Assembly (NCBI RefSeq): GCF_003369915.1 | Contig: NW_022881603.1 | Span: 37,471,124 to 37,535,123, forward strand | Source of the DNA: Drosophila miranda | Lineage: Eukaryota > Arthropoda > Insecta > Diptera > Drosophilidae | Direction: 5' to 3' | DNA length: 64,000 nt | Shown: in pieces, positions 31,280-44,400 of the stretch | Layout: each line of letters begins with the position of its first letter | Position numbering within the stretch: the first letter of the stretch is position 1 | Position numbers and translations under genes: made by a program | Notes under the pieces: model-generated | Databases searched by the model: none | Told to the model about the DNA's origin: nothing | Seen by the model: the letters and a program-made list of their open reading frames with translations, nothing else

Positions 31280-32885
31280 TTCAGACCTGAAATTGTACTT
31301 TAAGAATTTCAAAAATCCGATTTGGAATTAGGCGAAGGTTAGTACATATGTATACATATGATTCCAGCTGCAACACTTCCCGAAGTATGCATTTGGGTAG
31401 TCCGTTGGAGGATGCTGTTTCTCATCAAGTGGCGCTAAAGCCGACAATCACAGGGTTTAACTCCAACAATGGCATCAGCAGTGGCTGCAATGACTGCAAC
31501 TGTTGTGTGTACCGAAAATGAACTGCCACGACAATGGACAACGCATGGGACGAATGCAATGCGTGCACGGCAAACTGCTGCATTAAATAAATAAAATTAC
31601 GCACAATTGGTGGCTCTTTTCGAAATGCACTGCGGAAATTACATTACAGCTGGAAAGCCCAATCGGAAACAGAGTGGGGGGCGCAGTGCAACGCTTCGTA
31701 TACGTAATGTGGAGTTGGCCACGATAACACCATAAAATTGTTTAACAAATTGTTAATACAGCATTGTAAATAATTTATTGATAATTCCCGAACAAGTCCA
31801 ATCCCGATATCCCAATGGAGCCCGTGCGATCCGCAGCAGTTGTTCCGTTTATGACACTAATTTAATATGAAATCAAAGGGCCAAGGGCAATGTGTTTGAT
31901 GTGAATTGGTGCTAAATGTTTTTTGATATTGTTATTAGACCGTAAGGGCTTTGATTGACTGACGTCAGATCGATCAGTTTCGTAGGAAAGGCTCGTCAGC
32001 TAATTGGTGCAACACATTCAGTTTCAGGATTCCATTTGGTTTGCGAATTAGCTTTTATTCGAAACCCTATTGCCGAGGCATTTCATTAGCCATTTAAAAA
32101 GTGTCCCTCACCGACCACTTATGATGTTGTGTTGGATTTGAAAAGCATTTCCCAGACCCAGCCCCCCCTCGCCCACAATATTTCCCAGTTTGCTGATTAT
32201 TGGTTCAATGCACCTGAAGGGCATGTCGCTTTATGGCCAGGAGAGGGGTGTTGGGGTTTCAGGGCAGAATGAATTTCTTAATGCATTTCCGTTGCGCAAT
32301 TGAAGTCAAACTAAGGGGAAGACTCCGACGGAGACGAAGACCCAGGCGATGGCTAATGCATGGTGCCACAACAACAATAAATGTCAACTTGTGTTGCATG
32401 CAAGTGGGTGTGGGTGTGGGTAAGTCTGCCATGGAAAGTGGCTCAGTGGGAGAGAGAGAGAGCAGAGCAGGAGCAGGAGCAGAGTGAATCAGCTTTGCTT
32501 GCGCTCAAAATGTAATTTATAAAATGTAATATAATATCAACAGCACACAGAAAGAGATCGGGAGCGGAGTACGAGTAGGGTTATGGTTAGGGTGGTGACG
32601 CTGAGGGTGAGGGGAGGGGTCATCCTCTAACAATGGCATAATGTCAACTGCCTTTTGTCCTTGTGGCTGGAGGCTGCTGGCGACCCGCTGCTGCTTGAGG
32701 GAGAGAGAGAGAGAATCTCTTCCCATCTCTGTGAGGATTTATTTTATTTCATTAAACTGCTGTTTCACGATATATTTTCTACCGACGCATGTGTCTGCCT
32801 GTAAAATTACTACTCGCACTGCTCTCATTGGTCCTTCCTCGAGAGTGCAGTCGGCTTTTACTTTCCCTGCATGACACATAATGTC
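31280..32885. other. Intergenic, no gene seen
   Basis: Unique-looking non-coding DNA with a GA run near 32451-32461 and a GGGTG-rich stretch at 32405-32420. It ends in the target duplication ATGTC of the BEL element. Confidence 0.45.
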
Positions 32886-33280
32886 TGTTCGGGCCAGCCG
32901 CTGAAGAATAACCGTAACTTTAACATTATTATTGTATGAGCAGAGAGAGCCGCCTATGTTGTAAAACGTTGACGTTCTGCAGAGCTGCTGCGCTCTCCCG
33001 CTAAAGGGGCTCTCTGCCGCCGCCACTTCGGCAACTACTTTGATCTGCTGCCGCCACTTCGGCAATCCCTTTGATCTAACGCCGTCGTCTATAGTTTAGT
33101 TCTATGCTAACCCCTCTGCGCATTGGTTGCATATCGATCTCGCATAAAGTTTATCTGGCAATAGCAAGCAATCGGCTTCCGCTGAGCCACCAAGATTAAA
33201 TACGAATTATAAATTTTAACCCAAAATCTCTTTTCATTTTTGAAACACATAGGTGCCAAAAAAGCTTGGCATCTCAAACA
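32886..33280 (+). repeat. 5' LTR of BEL element (395 bp)
   Basis: The LTR is 36 bp longer than the 3' LTR, mainly because a unit with GCCGCCACTTCGGCAA is duplicated at about 33014-33076. Directly after it TTGGTGACCACCCGACGTGA is the primer-binding region. Confidence 0.93.
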
Positions 33281-33281
33281 T

Positions 33282-33300
33282 TGGTGACCACCCGACGTGA
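33282..33300 (+). other. Primer-binding site of BEL element
   Basis: TGGTGACCACCCGACGTGA begins one base after the LTR, as expected for a BEL/Pao primer site. The tRNA was not identified. Confidence 0.55.
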
Positions 33301-33618
33301 TATAAAACCATTGCTTAATCGCGTTCCGTTAAAACACTTATTATTTATACAATATTTTGTTGTTGGGTAGTTTAACTACCAACAAATACATTTGGGTGCA
33401 CGTTGAAAAACAGTTTAAAGTGCAAATTCAGTGAGAGTGCGGCTGGAATATTTATAGACAAATTCCGGTACTTTAAGCGTCGAATCTCTCATTCTCTGCG
33501 CAGCTGCAGCCGCGGTACTTGACTTTTCGTGTCTTGCATTCTCGCTCTCGCGTCTATACATCGTCGCTTAAGCGGTATTTCATTTTCCGTTGTTGTGTCG
33601 AATTGCACAACGGTTAAC

Positions 33619-34920
33619 ATGGACAACGATCCGAATACAGGCGCGGGCGGAAATATTGTGGTGGCTGATTCCAGACTGAGTCTGTATAAGCGTAAAAGTC
33701 AGTCATTATATGATCGATTGCACAGGCTTGCGAATCCTTCGCGGGGAATAAAACCGATAAGCTGACCGCCGCGGAAGTCGAGGTGCGCCTTGATATGTTG
33801 GCAGAAATTCGAGAGGAATTTAATAAGGCCCATAATGAGTTGGAGGCTCTCGATCAAAACGAGATTGGGAGTGAGCTGCGCGAAATCTTCGATACTCTTT
33901 TCATATCGTTGAAAGCTGAGTTGCTGGCTGCTGTTGAAGTAAGCCAGTAACACGCCGCTGCCCATTCTACGACTCTGCCAAGCCATTCCGGACATAGTGC
34001 CATCATCATGGCTCACAAGCAGCGATTTCCTGAGCTGAAGGTGCCTAAATTTTCTGGTGGATACGTCGAGTTCTCGGATTTTATGGCAATGTTCAAATCG
34101 GTGATTGAAGCAGATGCGGATCTCAGTGACATCGAGAAATTCAAGCACCTGCGCTCTTGCCTCGCTGATGCGGCTTTGGATTCGGTTCGATCGTTAGAGC
34201 TCTCCAGTGCCAATTATCGTGCGGCTCTGGATATACTTAATAAACGCTTTAATAACAAAAGACTTGTTTTCCAGGCACACATCAAGAAGATTCTTGGGCT
34301 AAAGAGGGTAGACTCGCCTTCTGCTAAAAGGCTTCGGGAGTTTTCGGATGCAGTCAATTTACACATGCGAGCGTTGCAGACATTGGGAACTGCTGAGGAG
34401 ATTTCAGGATTCATGGTCATCAACATGCTGCTGCAGAAGTTGGATTCGAAGACGCAAACCAAATGGGAGGAGCACACATCGTCGGATGCTATACCTACCG
34501 CAGAGGAATTCTTCGAATTCTTGCAGCAACGCTGCCAGAAAATGGAGCGGTTGGAATATGCTACAGCGACACACGCTAGTAGCGATCAGGTGGGAAAAAA
34601 CCATTCCTATACGCAGGTTAAAAAAACGTTTGTAGCTTCCAACTCTTCCGCCGACCCGTCTGTATGCGTCTTTTGCCACTCAGCGGGCCATGGAATATAC
34701 TCGTGCAAGATATTCGGAAATCTCTCACCCTATGCTGCGCCACAAAGAAGTGAAGAAGCTTTCCCTATGCTTCAATTGCCTAAAGCCGGGGCACCGGACC
34801 CGCGCATGCAATAGTGGAAAATGTCGAGTATGCGGCGGTAGGCATCATAGTTTGTTGCACTTCGATAGTATACAGCCCACAACACAAGGCTGCCCAGGTA
34901 TTACTCCTCCCGATCTGGCC
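33619..34920 (+). pseudogene. BEL Gag region, frameshifted
   Basis: ATG 33619 (MDNDPNTGAGGNIVVADS) opens a frame that shifts near 33750. The next frame has a TAA at 33948-33950 and then the long capsid part from 34008 (PKFSGGYVEFSDFMAMFKSVI, a DUF1759-type region). A further shift near 34700-34800 is needed to reach the zinc knuckles CFNCLKPGHRTRAC and CRVCGGRHHSLLH (34765-34862). Thus at least three lesions disrupt Gag. All domains are in the usual order. Confidence 0.85.
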
Positions 34921-37900
34921 GTTCAATCGGACACTCTTTCCGTTGCTCAAAATTCTGCTCTAGCAGCTCGTCTCTACCTTCGTCTACCTCTCTTGCTGCC
35001 CAAGGTCTTCACTCTGATGTCGTGCTTCTGGCTACAGCCGTGGTTCTCGTAAAGAATCGGTCTGGCGTTTTAGTTCCTTGTCGTGCCATCTTAGATTCAG
35101 GATCGCAGCTGCATCTCGTCACATCCAGGTTCGCCCAGCAGCTTCAGCTTAGGAGAACTCAATCATCTGCACTTGTGTCTGGGCTGGGCGATACCAGCGT
35201 TTCTACTGAGGGATCCACCATAAGCATTTGTATGCATTCTCGCACCTCTGCTTACACAACTACACTTACTGCTCTCATCGCCCCCACGATTACCGATTCT
35301 CAACCAAGTATGACAGTAAATGTATCCGATTGGCGTATTCCATCTAACATTCAGCTCGCTGATCCTGCATTTTTGAATCCTCACCGGGTTGATCTTCTCA
35401 TTGGTGCGAGCGTTTTTTATGATCTCCTCTGCGTAGGGCAAATCAAACTCACCGATGGACTGCCTCTTCTGCAGAAGACCCGGCTTGGGTGGATCGTATC
35501 TGGCGGTGGACAGAAGGTATCAAGCTCGGCGCTTTTGGCTACGCACAATTGTCCAGATTCGATAGCTGAGATGGAAGCAAGGTTGGATAAAACTCTTCGT
35601 ATGTTTTGGGAAGTCGAGAATTGTGTGGAGGCTGGTTTGAATACCAAAGAAGAAGACGATTGTGAAGCACATTTCGTAAGCCACCTTTCACGGTTGCCAT
35701 CCGGGGAGTATGCAGTTCGTCTGCCGCTAAATAACAATGCTGATCGTTTAGGAGAATCTTATGCTCAGGCTTATCGACGGTTCATCAGTCTGGAGCGAAA
35801 ACTGGAGCGTAATCCTACACTCAAGGAGCGGTATTCCGCCTTTATGAGGGAGTAATTGATTTGCATCATATGCACCAAGTCAACCCTGATTCCCGTAGTC
35901 TCTGCAAATATTTCTTGCCTCATCACTGTGTCCTAAAGGAGGACAGTACGACGACAAAACTCCGTGTCGTTTTCGACGGATCCGCAGCTACATCAACTGG
36001 ATATTCTCTAAATGATGTGATGATGACAGGCCCTGTTATTCAGCCTGCATTGTTTAACATATTGATTCGCTTTCGAACATATCCAGTCGCTCTCACTGGG
36101 GACATTTGTAAAATGTACCGCTGCGTACGAGTGTCTCCACCCGACAATTTGTATCAGTGCATCCTATGGCGAGACTCCATCGAGTCCGAGGTTCAAGTCT
36201 ACACATTAGACACCGTCACATACGGGACGAGGGCTGCATCATTTTTAGCGGTCCGCGCAATGCACCAGCTGGCCATCGACGAGGGTGAGTCCTACCCTCT
36301 TGGCTCAGCTGCTCTGCGGCAGGAGTTTTACGTGGATGACCTTATTTCGGGCGGTAATTCGGTCGCACAGGTCATGGACAAGATGCACCAAACATCAGCT
36401 TTACTGTCCCGTGGTAATTTTAGACTTAGGAAATGGTGCTCCAGTCACCAGGAAGTACTTGAGGGAACCCCTGAAGATGACATATAGAAGTTCCTAAAGT
36501 TTAATGATGGAAGCGACATTGCCAGAACTCTCGGCTTAGCGTGGGACCCTGCTTCGGATCAGCTGCTTTTTGCCTTGTCCGCACTGGACACAAACTCAAA
36601 GCCATCAAAGCGGTCGGTTTTATCTACGATTGCGCGGTTCTACGACCCTCTTGGATTGATAAATCCAGTCATTGTCAGGTGCAAAATCTTCCTTCAGCAG
36701 CTTTGGAGAGAAAATTTGGATTGGGATGAAAGCCTACCCTCAGCGTTGCATTCAACGTGGATGGACATAAAGGAGATTCGGCGCAATGGTCAAGTCATGA
36801 AATCCAGTTCTATTAGTTCGCTCAACCCGTTCATCGATCATTCTGGACTACTTAGAGTTGGAGGTCGTCTTGGCAACTCATCGCTAGGATTTGACGCTCA
36901 GCACCCGCTCATTCTGCCAAAGGGACATTCCATTACCTTTGCGCTGATAAGATATTATCATTAAAGAAACCTCCATGCCGGACCTCGCGCCTTGCTATCC
37001 AAAATTCGGCTGGAATATTGGCCCATTGGAGGTGTTAAGGCAGTGTCAAGGGTCGTCAGCAGATGTGTGAGATGCTTCAGGACTAGGCCGCGCATGGTCG
37101 AACACATCATGGGAGACCTACCTAAGGAACGTTTGGAAGGATCTCGAGCTTTTGAAGTCACTGGAGTAGATTACTGTGGACCTTTTTTCTACCGATCAGA
37201 AATCCGCACGAGGCCTCCGATCAAGTGCTACATTAGCGTATTCATCTGTTTCACTTCTAAGGCTATACACATGGAGCTCGTAAAGGATTTGACCACCGCA
37301 TCGTTTCTAGGCGCACTAAAGCGTTTTACTTCCACTCGAGGAAGGCCAAGTCAAATTTGGTCGGACAATGCGACAAACTTCGTTGGGGCCAAGAACGAGC
37401 TTCTGGAGCTAAAGAAGCTTTGTCTCAGCGAACCGCATATGAAGGAGGTCCACGAATCCTGCTTGGCTGACTCGATCGACTGGCGTTTCATCCCACCTCG
37501 CTCGCCGCATTTTGGCGGGTTGTGGGAAGCGGCCGTGAAGACCGCAAAATATCACCTGTACCGCTCAGTTGGACCATCTGTGCTTAGCTTTGACGAGCTG
37601 CGCACTCTGATCTGTCAGATCACTGCAATTGTTAACTCTCGCCCTTTGCTCTCGCTTTCAGAAAATCCTGATGATTTAGACGTTTTGACTCCTGCTCATC
37701 TGCTTTTAGGCGGCCCCCATGAGCAAATCCTCGAGCCTGACCTAACGAAGCTGAACTACAATCGTCTGGATGGCTGGCAGCGGGTCACCCAACTACAGCA
37801 AATATTTTGGAGCCGTTGGCGCGAAGAGTATCTCACTCTTTTGCAAGAGCGCGCGAAGTGGCGTACCCCCGCGCAAAACATCTGCAAGAACGACCTCGTT

Positions 37901-38122
37901 CTGGTGAAGGACGAAAATCTTCCTCCAATGCGTTGGCCACTGGCTAAAGTGGTCGATGTCGTTTTGGGCAAGGACGGAGTGTGTCGCGTCGCTGACCTGA
38001 AGACATCCTCAGGAAACATCAGGAGGGCCGTCACTCGGCTATGTTTGCTGCCCCTTAAGGAATCTGTTGAGAGACTAGCTCCCAACGGGGGGAGTATGTT
38101 CGGGCCAGCCGCTGAAGAATAA
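34921..38122 (+). pseudogene. BEL Pol region: protease, RT, integrase with lesions
   Basis: Protease part 35022-35855 has AILDSGSQLHLVT and LIGASVFYDLL. A frameshift at about 35850 leads to the reverse transcriptase frame (KLRVVFDGSAATSTG, YPVALTGDICKMYRCV, EFYVDDLISGG). TAG 36485-36487 and TAA 36962-36964 interrupt that same frame. Between about 36770 and 36790 the sequence passes from the RT tail directly to the pre-integrase region (LNPFIDHSGLLRVGGRL), so RNase H is deleted without a frame change. Integrase 36992-38122 carries VTGVDYCGPF, WSDNATNF and HFGGLWEAAVKTAK, consistent with the D-D-E core. The product cannot be made whole from this copy. Confidence 0.88.
38086..38096 (+). other. 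Polypurine tract of BEL element
   Basis: GGGGGGAG followed by TA precedes the 3' LTR, and it overlaps the end of the integrase frame. Confidence 0.7.
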
Positions 38123-38455
38123 CCGTAACTTTAACATTATTATTGTATGAGCAGAGAGAGCCGCCTATGTTGTAAAGCGTTGACGTTCTGCTGCTGCGCT
38201 CTCCCGCTAAAGGGGCTCTCTGCTGCCGCCACTTCGGCAATCACTTTGATCTAACGCCGTCGTCTATAGTTTAGTTTTATGCTAACCCCTCTGCGCATTG
38301 GTTGCATATCGATCTCGCATAAAGTTTATCTGGCAATAGCAAGCAATCGGCTTCCGCTAAGCCACCAAGATTAAATACGAATTATAAATTTTAACCCAAA
38401 ATCTCTTTTCATTTTTGAAACACATAGGTGCCAAAAAAGCTTAGCATCTCAAACA
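38097..38455 (+). repeat. 3' LTR of BEL element (359 bp)
   Basis: Matches the 5' LTR apart from its missing duplication and several substitutions, for example AAAGCGTTG against AAAACGTTG. Followed by the ATGTC duplication. Confidence 0.93.
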
Positions 38456-38460
38456 ATGTC

Positions 38461-41400
38461 CACGGTGAAAAAGTCCGATTTAAGTGGACGGACTTATAGT
38501 TTATTATATTCGATTACACGTTGATAAGATACGATGCGGTCGAATTAGTCCCTTCAGTTTTTCTCGAGTAACGTCAGTGAAAAACGTATCGTATATGACA
38601 AAAAAGATTCTGCTTAAAAGCAGGCAAAAACTGACTCTTGGCTCTTCTCTCTCTCTATCTCCTCCACATCGCAGCAGGAGGTCCTTTTAGCATATCCTTG
38701 TGCTGGTTTTTTATTTGAGGGTAATTGCAATGCTAGCTGGGCAATTTTAAATTTTATCATTGCGCCCGCATCTGTCGCTGACAGATTAGTTAGTGCTTCT
38801 CCGTCTCCGTCTCCCTGTCCCCTCTTCCCCTCTGCTTTTCCAGGATCTCTACTCATTGTCTTGCTCCCATAATTGTGTCAAGCAATTATGAAGCAAAACA
38901 GGCAGAAAAAACGATTCACAACTGTGTATATTTATCATAGTTCTATCAGAAAGATTGTCCTTTTTTTTGATTTCCGATAGATCACATATTTCAATTTATA
39001 ATACTAATACCTATAACTATTTAGTAACTGAAAACTATTTAGGATATACATTTAAGCTCTAAAATGGTTATATCTTTCCGTAAAGCACTGTCTTGACATG
39101 TACATATCGTTTCATATAAAGAACATACTAAATATTTTTTATGTGCACTTATAATATTCATTCAATAAGTTTACCAAAGGATTCCTTTGCTGTGTTGCAA
39201 GTGCAAATCCATTATGCCACAACGTCCTCGACTAATGCATTGAGCAAACTGCGCGTCCACCCCAATGCCAATACCAGCATCGGCTCGGAACCAGCTAGGG
39301 CTTCAGCCTCAGAGCGATGCTGTGATGGGGTTGATTGATTCGGATTCTTATAGGTATTAGGAAAGTGTGTTCACATGCATACACTCGAAAATACATCGCA
39401 TACCCGTAATAAATAATTTGATAAAGGGCAGAGAAGGAGAGTATTGGGAAAGCATTCTACATTCTACAATACTCGTAATATATCAAACTGCTACTAGAGG
39501 CCGATTAAAATTTAATCATCGTTTTCTTAAAATTAAACATGATAGCCCACAAATAGACCCAGCCCCTCCGGGCAGGATGGCTGGAATTTAATAAACAACC
39601 TTATACAAATTATAGTCATCAGTTTATGGGGCAAATGCAACATTTCCTGGCGTCCCTGAAGCAATGCTAACTTCCATTTTCCTTCAGCTTCTGCCACTTT
39701 TTGTCCTTTGCCACTTGAATTCACTTGATTACAAAGTAATTTATTGGCAAAACGAAAAGCCACAGAGGCAGCAGCAGCAGCAGCACCGGCAACAACAAGA
39801 TACTCGTAGATAAACAGAAATTTGTCTCAATGGCAGTCCCCGAATTCCCTCAATAAACCCTCCCGTTCCTCTGTCCTATCTATTCGCTGTGCATACGAAA
39901 TGCGGTAAATCCCAAAAATCAACAAACAAATGAAAAGAAAATGCAATAAAATACGAAACGAAGCGCACAAGGAACTTTTTCTCTTCTTTTCTCGTATTTC
40001 GGTTTGGAGGGGAAAAACTAATTACATAGAAAAGCTGAAAAGCGTCTGCCAAGTGGGCGTGTGGAGCTGCTGGTAAACGCCCACACTCCCCACCAAACCA
40101 CGCTTTAGCGGTTCTCTCCTTTAACTTTTGATTTCTTTCCCTTTCTGTCAGTCCTTCGTTTTTTTCGCACATTGCGTAAGGCGCATTTAATTACGTATGC
40201 CAGGCAGGAGCCAGGATCTTACTCATCCGAAGTGTTCCACTAGTGTGGGACAGTGCGTCTCATGACTATGCAGGTCGTAAAATAACCCACATCCTCTTAC
40301 CATAATAAAGTTGATATTTAGCTTAGCCATATATTTTTGATAGCTTACAATCCAGTTACTGAATCTTGAAAGATTGTTTTGTGGATACTGCCTTACTGTA
40401 GTAACGTTTGTCATTCAATACTAGATCCCTTATAAAGGTAATGCCTAATGTTGTCATCCATGAGATTTTCATAGAAGTCATATACACACTGTCCTATTGT
40501 ACTGAACGAGACTGTACCTAATATGACAAAAAAAAACTCGAATAAAATTAATTATTTTGTCAGTTGACATGACGATGCTAACTGCTGTTGGCTCCTCCCC
40601 AACAATCCCCATCCCCAGCCATGGATCTCTGTAACTGTGACTCTTCCGTTTATCCCCATTGGTGGCGGCTGCTCTTGTGACACCCGCAAAGCCGCAGGAC
40701 ACGACGCGGCTGCCGCCCGCCACCTGCCACGAAGAAAATTGGCATGTTGTGTCAATATAGACGGCGGACACGGTGCCACAGAGGACATCGGGCCACACAG
40801 GATTCGACTAAGCAGCAATCCGCCATCCGAGACCGGCAAAAAATTGAGAATCCTTCCCGGTCCACTGCCACTGTCACAGGGTTGCGTCCGTTTCTGGTTG
40901 CGTGGCATACGGTCATGTTATTTTTTGCAATTTGAGCGGTATTTGTACACGCCAGGATTTGGGCTTGGGACGGGAGAAAATGGGGAAGCAGAAGCAGGCT
41001 TAGATGGATCCGTCCTGTATCTTTCAGAGACCTCAGGCAGTCCAAATATGTTGTTGGAATATGAAGAGTCTTGTTTATTGCCAGCGAATATCTGATTGAT
41101 TGGACCTCAAGTGCAGTTAGTAGTTTTTTGATTCCAATTTTGGTTCGTTTTCCTCTTCTTTTTTGCTTCTTTTCTGCCAAATCGTGCAAATGGCCAAGAA
41201 CGAAGCGAAAAAAATTTCATTACAATTCCGTCAGATGAAGAGCGAAGGGGGTAAAGCGAAAGAGGCAGAGTCAGAGGGAGAGGGAGAGGCAGAGGCAGAA
41301 AAAGCAACGCACAAAAGTTACAACGCGAAATTGCGGCCCTGCTAAATGGAGAAGAAAGAAAAAACAGCAACAACTGCAGTCAGACAGAGATTAAATGAAC

Positions 41401-44400
41401 GCTAAACGGGCAACAACAAGAAACAAAACAAATGGTGAGGGCGAGGGGGAGAATGGGAAAGAGCAGAGAGTAACAAAAAGTAGTATGCACACACTCACAC
41501 ATGGAGCAGCAGCAGAAGAGTAGTGCAACGACGGCATCAGTGCTGTCAACATTTCTTGGTTAGGACCCAAATAAGAGCTGAATCGAGAGCCAAGTCGCTT
41601 GCTGGATTCATTTATGCCAAACTTCATCTCAATCAAGCAGTGCACTGCACTGAAAATATATTATGTTATTACCACGGCCAAAGAAAAGGAGCAGAGATAA
41701 AAGTCAGTGTCAGTGTGTATCCACATTCAAAAAGCTAATCTGGCGGGAAAATGGCTGAGTGCTCATTGCTGTGGAGGTCCTCTGCATATGTGCTAATCTC
41801 TGGGCGTTGATTTTTTGTTGCAGCTTTTAGGCGCAAACGTTTATTGCATTTAGCTTTCATTTTGGTCGCTGCCGCTGCCCGAAAAAGAACTCAAACAGAA
41901 AAAACCCAAAAAAAGTTACGAAAGCCACAAAAAAATTTAGCCTAACGAGAAATTGCACTTGCCTCGCACAGAGAGAGAGAGAGAGAGAGAGAGTGAGAGG
42001 GAGAGGGAGAGATGGCTTAGAGGGGGTGGTGTGCGTGTGGGATTTATTTGCACATGATGGGAAAAATTTAAGCGCTTTTAAACACAATTGTTATAAATAA
42101 ACAAAACAAAAAATGTAACAAATTTCATTTCTGCAACGTTTTTGTTTGAGTTAAAAATGTATGCAAGTTTTTATATGCACACACATATGCATACATATGT
42201 ATACATATGTATATGTATATTCCTGCCTATACATTTGTGTGTACTCTGTGATGGTTGTGTGTGTGGGGGCAAATAAGGAAATTTACAGCACTTATGCAAA
42301 CTCACACACATGCAGCGGGGCACACACAGACAGAGGCAATGAATGCAATTTTGCATGAGATATTAAAAATTCTTTTTTCGCCACTATTTTGGGGGCTGCC
42401 AATTGTGTGTTACATTTCCGTGTGGATGAGAGGGACTGGGAATGGGAAAGGAGGTAGAGGTGGAGATGGCCCCGTGGGGTTGTGGTTGGGTTGAAGAAGC
42501 CATCGCAGGCTGCACTTTTTATTTTATTACGCCTCCATTTGGCGGCCTGCCTGGCGCACCAACAATAACAAATGAAAACCGTTTTTAATGAAATTTTTGA
42601 ACAAGTTCCCCCCACCCCTCTTATGATGGGGGTGTGATAGGGTTGGCAGGAGGATCCAGACAGGAGCCACTGCAATATGCAGTCTGATTCTGATAAGCCT
42701 TCATCAGCCTTTCATTTCCGCCCATTCAATGCTCAATTGTTTCTCATTTGCCAATCTGGCCATAAAGCAGCTAAAAACTTCTTGCTTTCTTTTCTTTTCT
42801 CCCAAAGGGAAAACTGTTTTCGAGGGTTTTTCCTGGCCACACGCTCCCACACAAAAGGTGTGTGATTACAATTGTTGTTTGGCCTGAACTCGGCCTCCGG
42901 GCTACGCCCATGCATACACATGTCAAGCGCCTTATTGTACTCCCCTTCAACCAAAAAACCGATACAGATTCTGAGCCAGAGACGGACCGAGAGACAGAGC
43001 CATATCCAGATCCAGAGCCACTTGGCAGTTGTCAGTTGTCAGGAGGTCTTGTCAGCTTATTTGTTTGGCTACAGTTTTGCATGCAGACACAGACACACTC
43101 GCAGTATGCATATGGATATGTGCCGCATTATCCTTTTGTTTGTGCTGTCCTCTGGCCAAAACGGTAGCCATTTGGCCATTGTTCACTCGACCAATTTTTA
43201 TGTAATTCAAGTGCACAACAATGTGACAGGTAATTTCCAATGAATTCCCCTCATCGCCTTGCTCGCATGTGTGATTGCCCATCTCCTGGTGAAAGGAAAG
43301 CAAAGGAAAGAAGGTGGCCAAATCTTTCCAAACAGCACAGAACAGAAGCCGAGCCGCATAATTATTGGGAAACTCTTTTGTCGGTTCTGGGGCGTTTGAA
43401 GTGAGCAGCAGCCGCTGCCAGGACTCAAATTCGGACTCGTCCACTCTCCTTTGCCGCTTATCTTGGCCAGGAATTTGCAGAACCAGAAGCATGTGTGTCT
43501 TTTCATATGTGCTTTAATTCGGCTCTAAGTGGGTGTCAATTTACCAATGATCCGGCATATGGAGAGATCAGACCACATTCTTACTTGGAAAACGCTGGTT
43601 ATCGGCCTAGTTGATCTGGAAAAGTGTGCCAGAAGTCTGCTCTTCTTGTTCCCAATTCCTGTTCCGATGGCAAAAGGAGTTGCCGTCTAATCCCATCCTA
43701 TCTGTGCCATGTTTCCGCCTCGGGGCTTAATAAAGCGAAAAATTCTGAGATACGAAACTTGACTTGGGACCTTTATATGCGGTCTGTGTGGATTGCTAGT
43801 TCTCCCCTACTTCTCTGACCAAAAACGGAAGGTTTTCCCTCTGCTCTGTCGGTATATTAGATTATGAAACAAAATGTCAAACAAATCCTGGCATATCTCC
43901 TTCTGCCCTTGCAGTTGTTTGATTACGTCCACAAGCTGTCAAGGATATTGGATAATTTAAGCAATTATATCTATATGTATTTGACTCTGTGTCTAGTGGT
44001 GTATCTCAATCTGTGAGTGGGGGTGTATCTCCATCCATGGGTGTGTGTGCTGGGTGAGTTGCGGTTGCCTGGCCAACCTCGGCAGTTGCTCATTTGCTGC
44101 CGTATACCGTATATTTCATTTCGCCAGGCAGCAGTGGAGGGCTCCAACTTTCGCAGACTACATATGTATTCCAAGCCAAAGGGGCTTGCAAAGCGAGTTA
44201 TCGTGGTATTGGTAAAATCGTTCATTGATCGAATGCTAAATAGGGGGTGTCGGATGGACAGTCACTCATGAAAATCGCCTAAAAGTTAAAAGTATCCATC
44301 ATAAGATGATAAATCAACTATTTTGGACTAGTCAGGATAAATTCCCTCCTTTTGCTTATCATAATTGCAAAAGTAAATCCCTTTCCCCATTGTAACCTTT

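Larger units (their letters stand above)
32886..38455 (+). mobile_element. BEL/Pao LTR retrotransposon, defective
   Basis: The element has LTRs TGTTCGGG...CTCAAACA and a 5-bp duplication ATGTC (32881-32885 and 38456-38460). Gag, protease, reverse transcriptase and integrase appear in BEL order, but several frameshifts, stop codons and a missing RNase H region disable it. Total length is 5570 bp, short for the family. Confidence 0.95.

Noticed and set aside
40637..41189. Overlapping ORFs of 152 and 145 codons on opposite strands
   Set aside because: No start context, splice sites or domain, and both strands are open in the same GC-rich patch.
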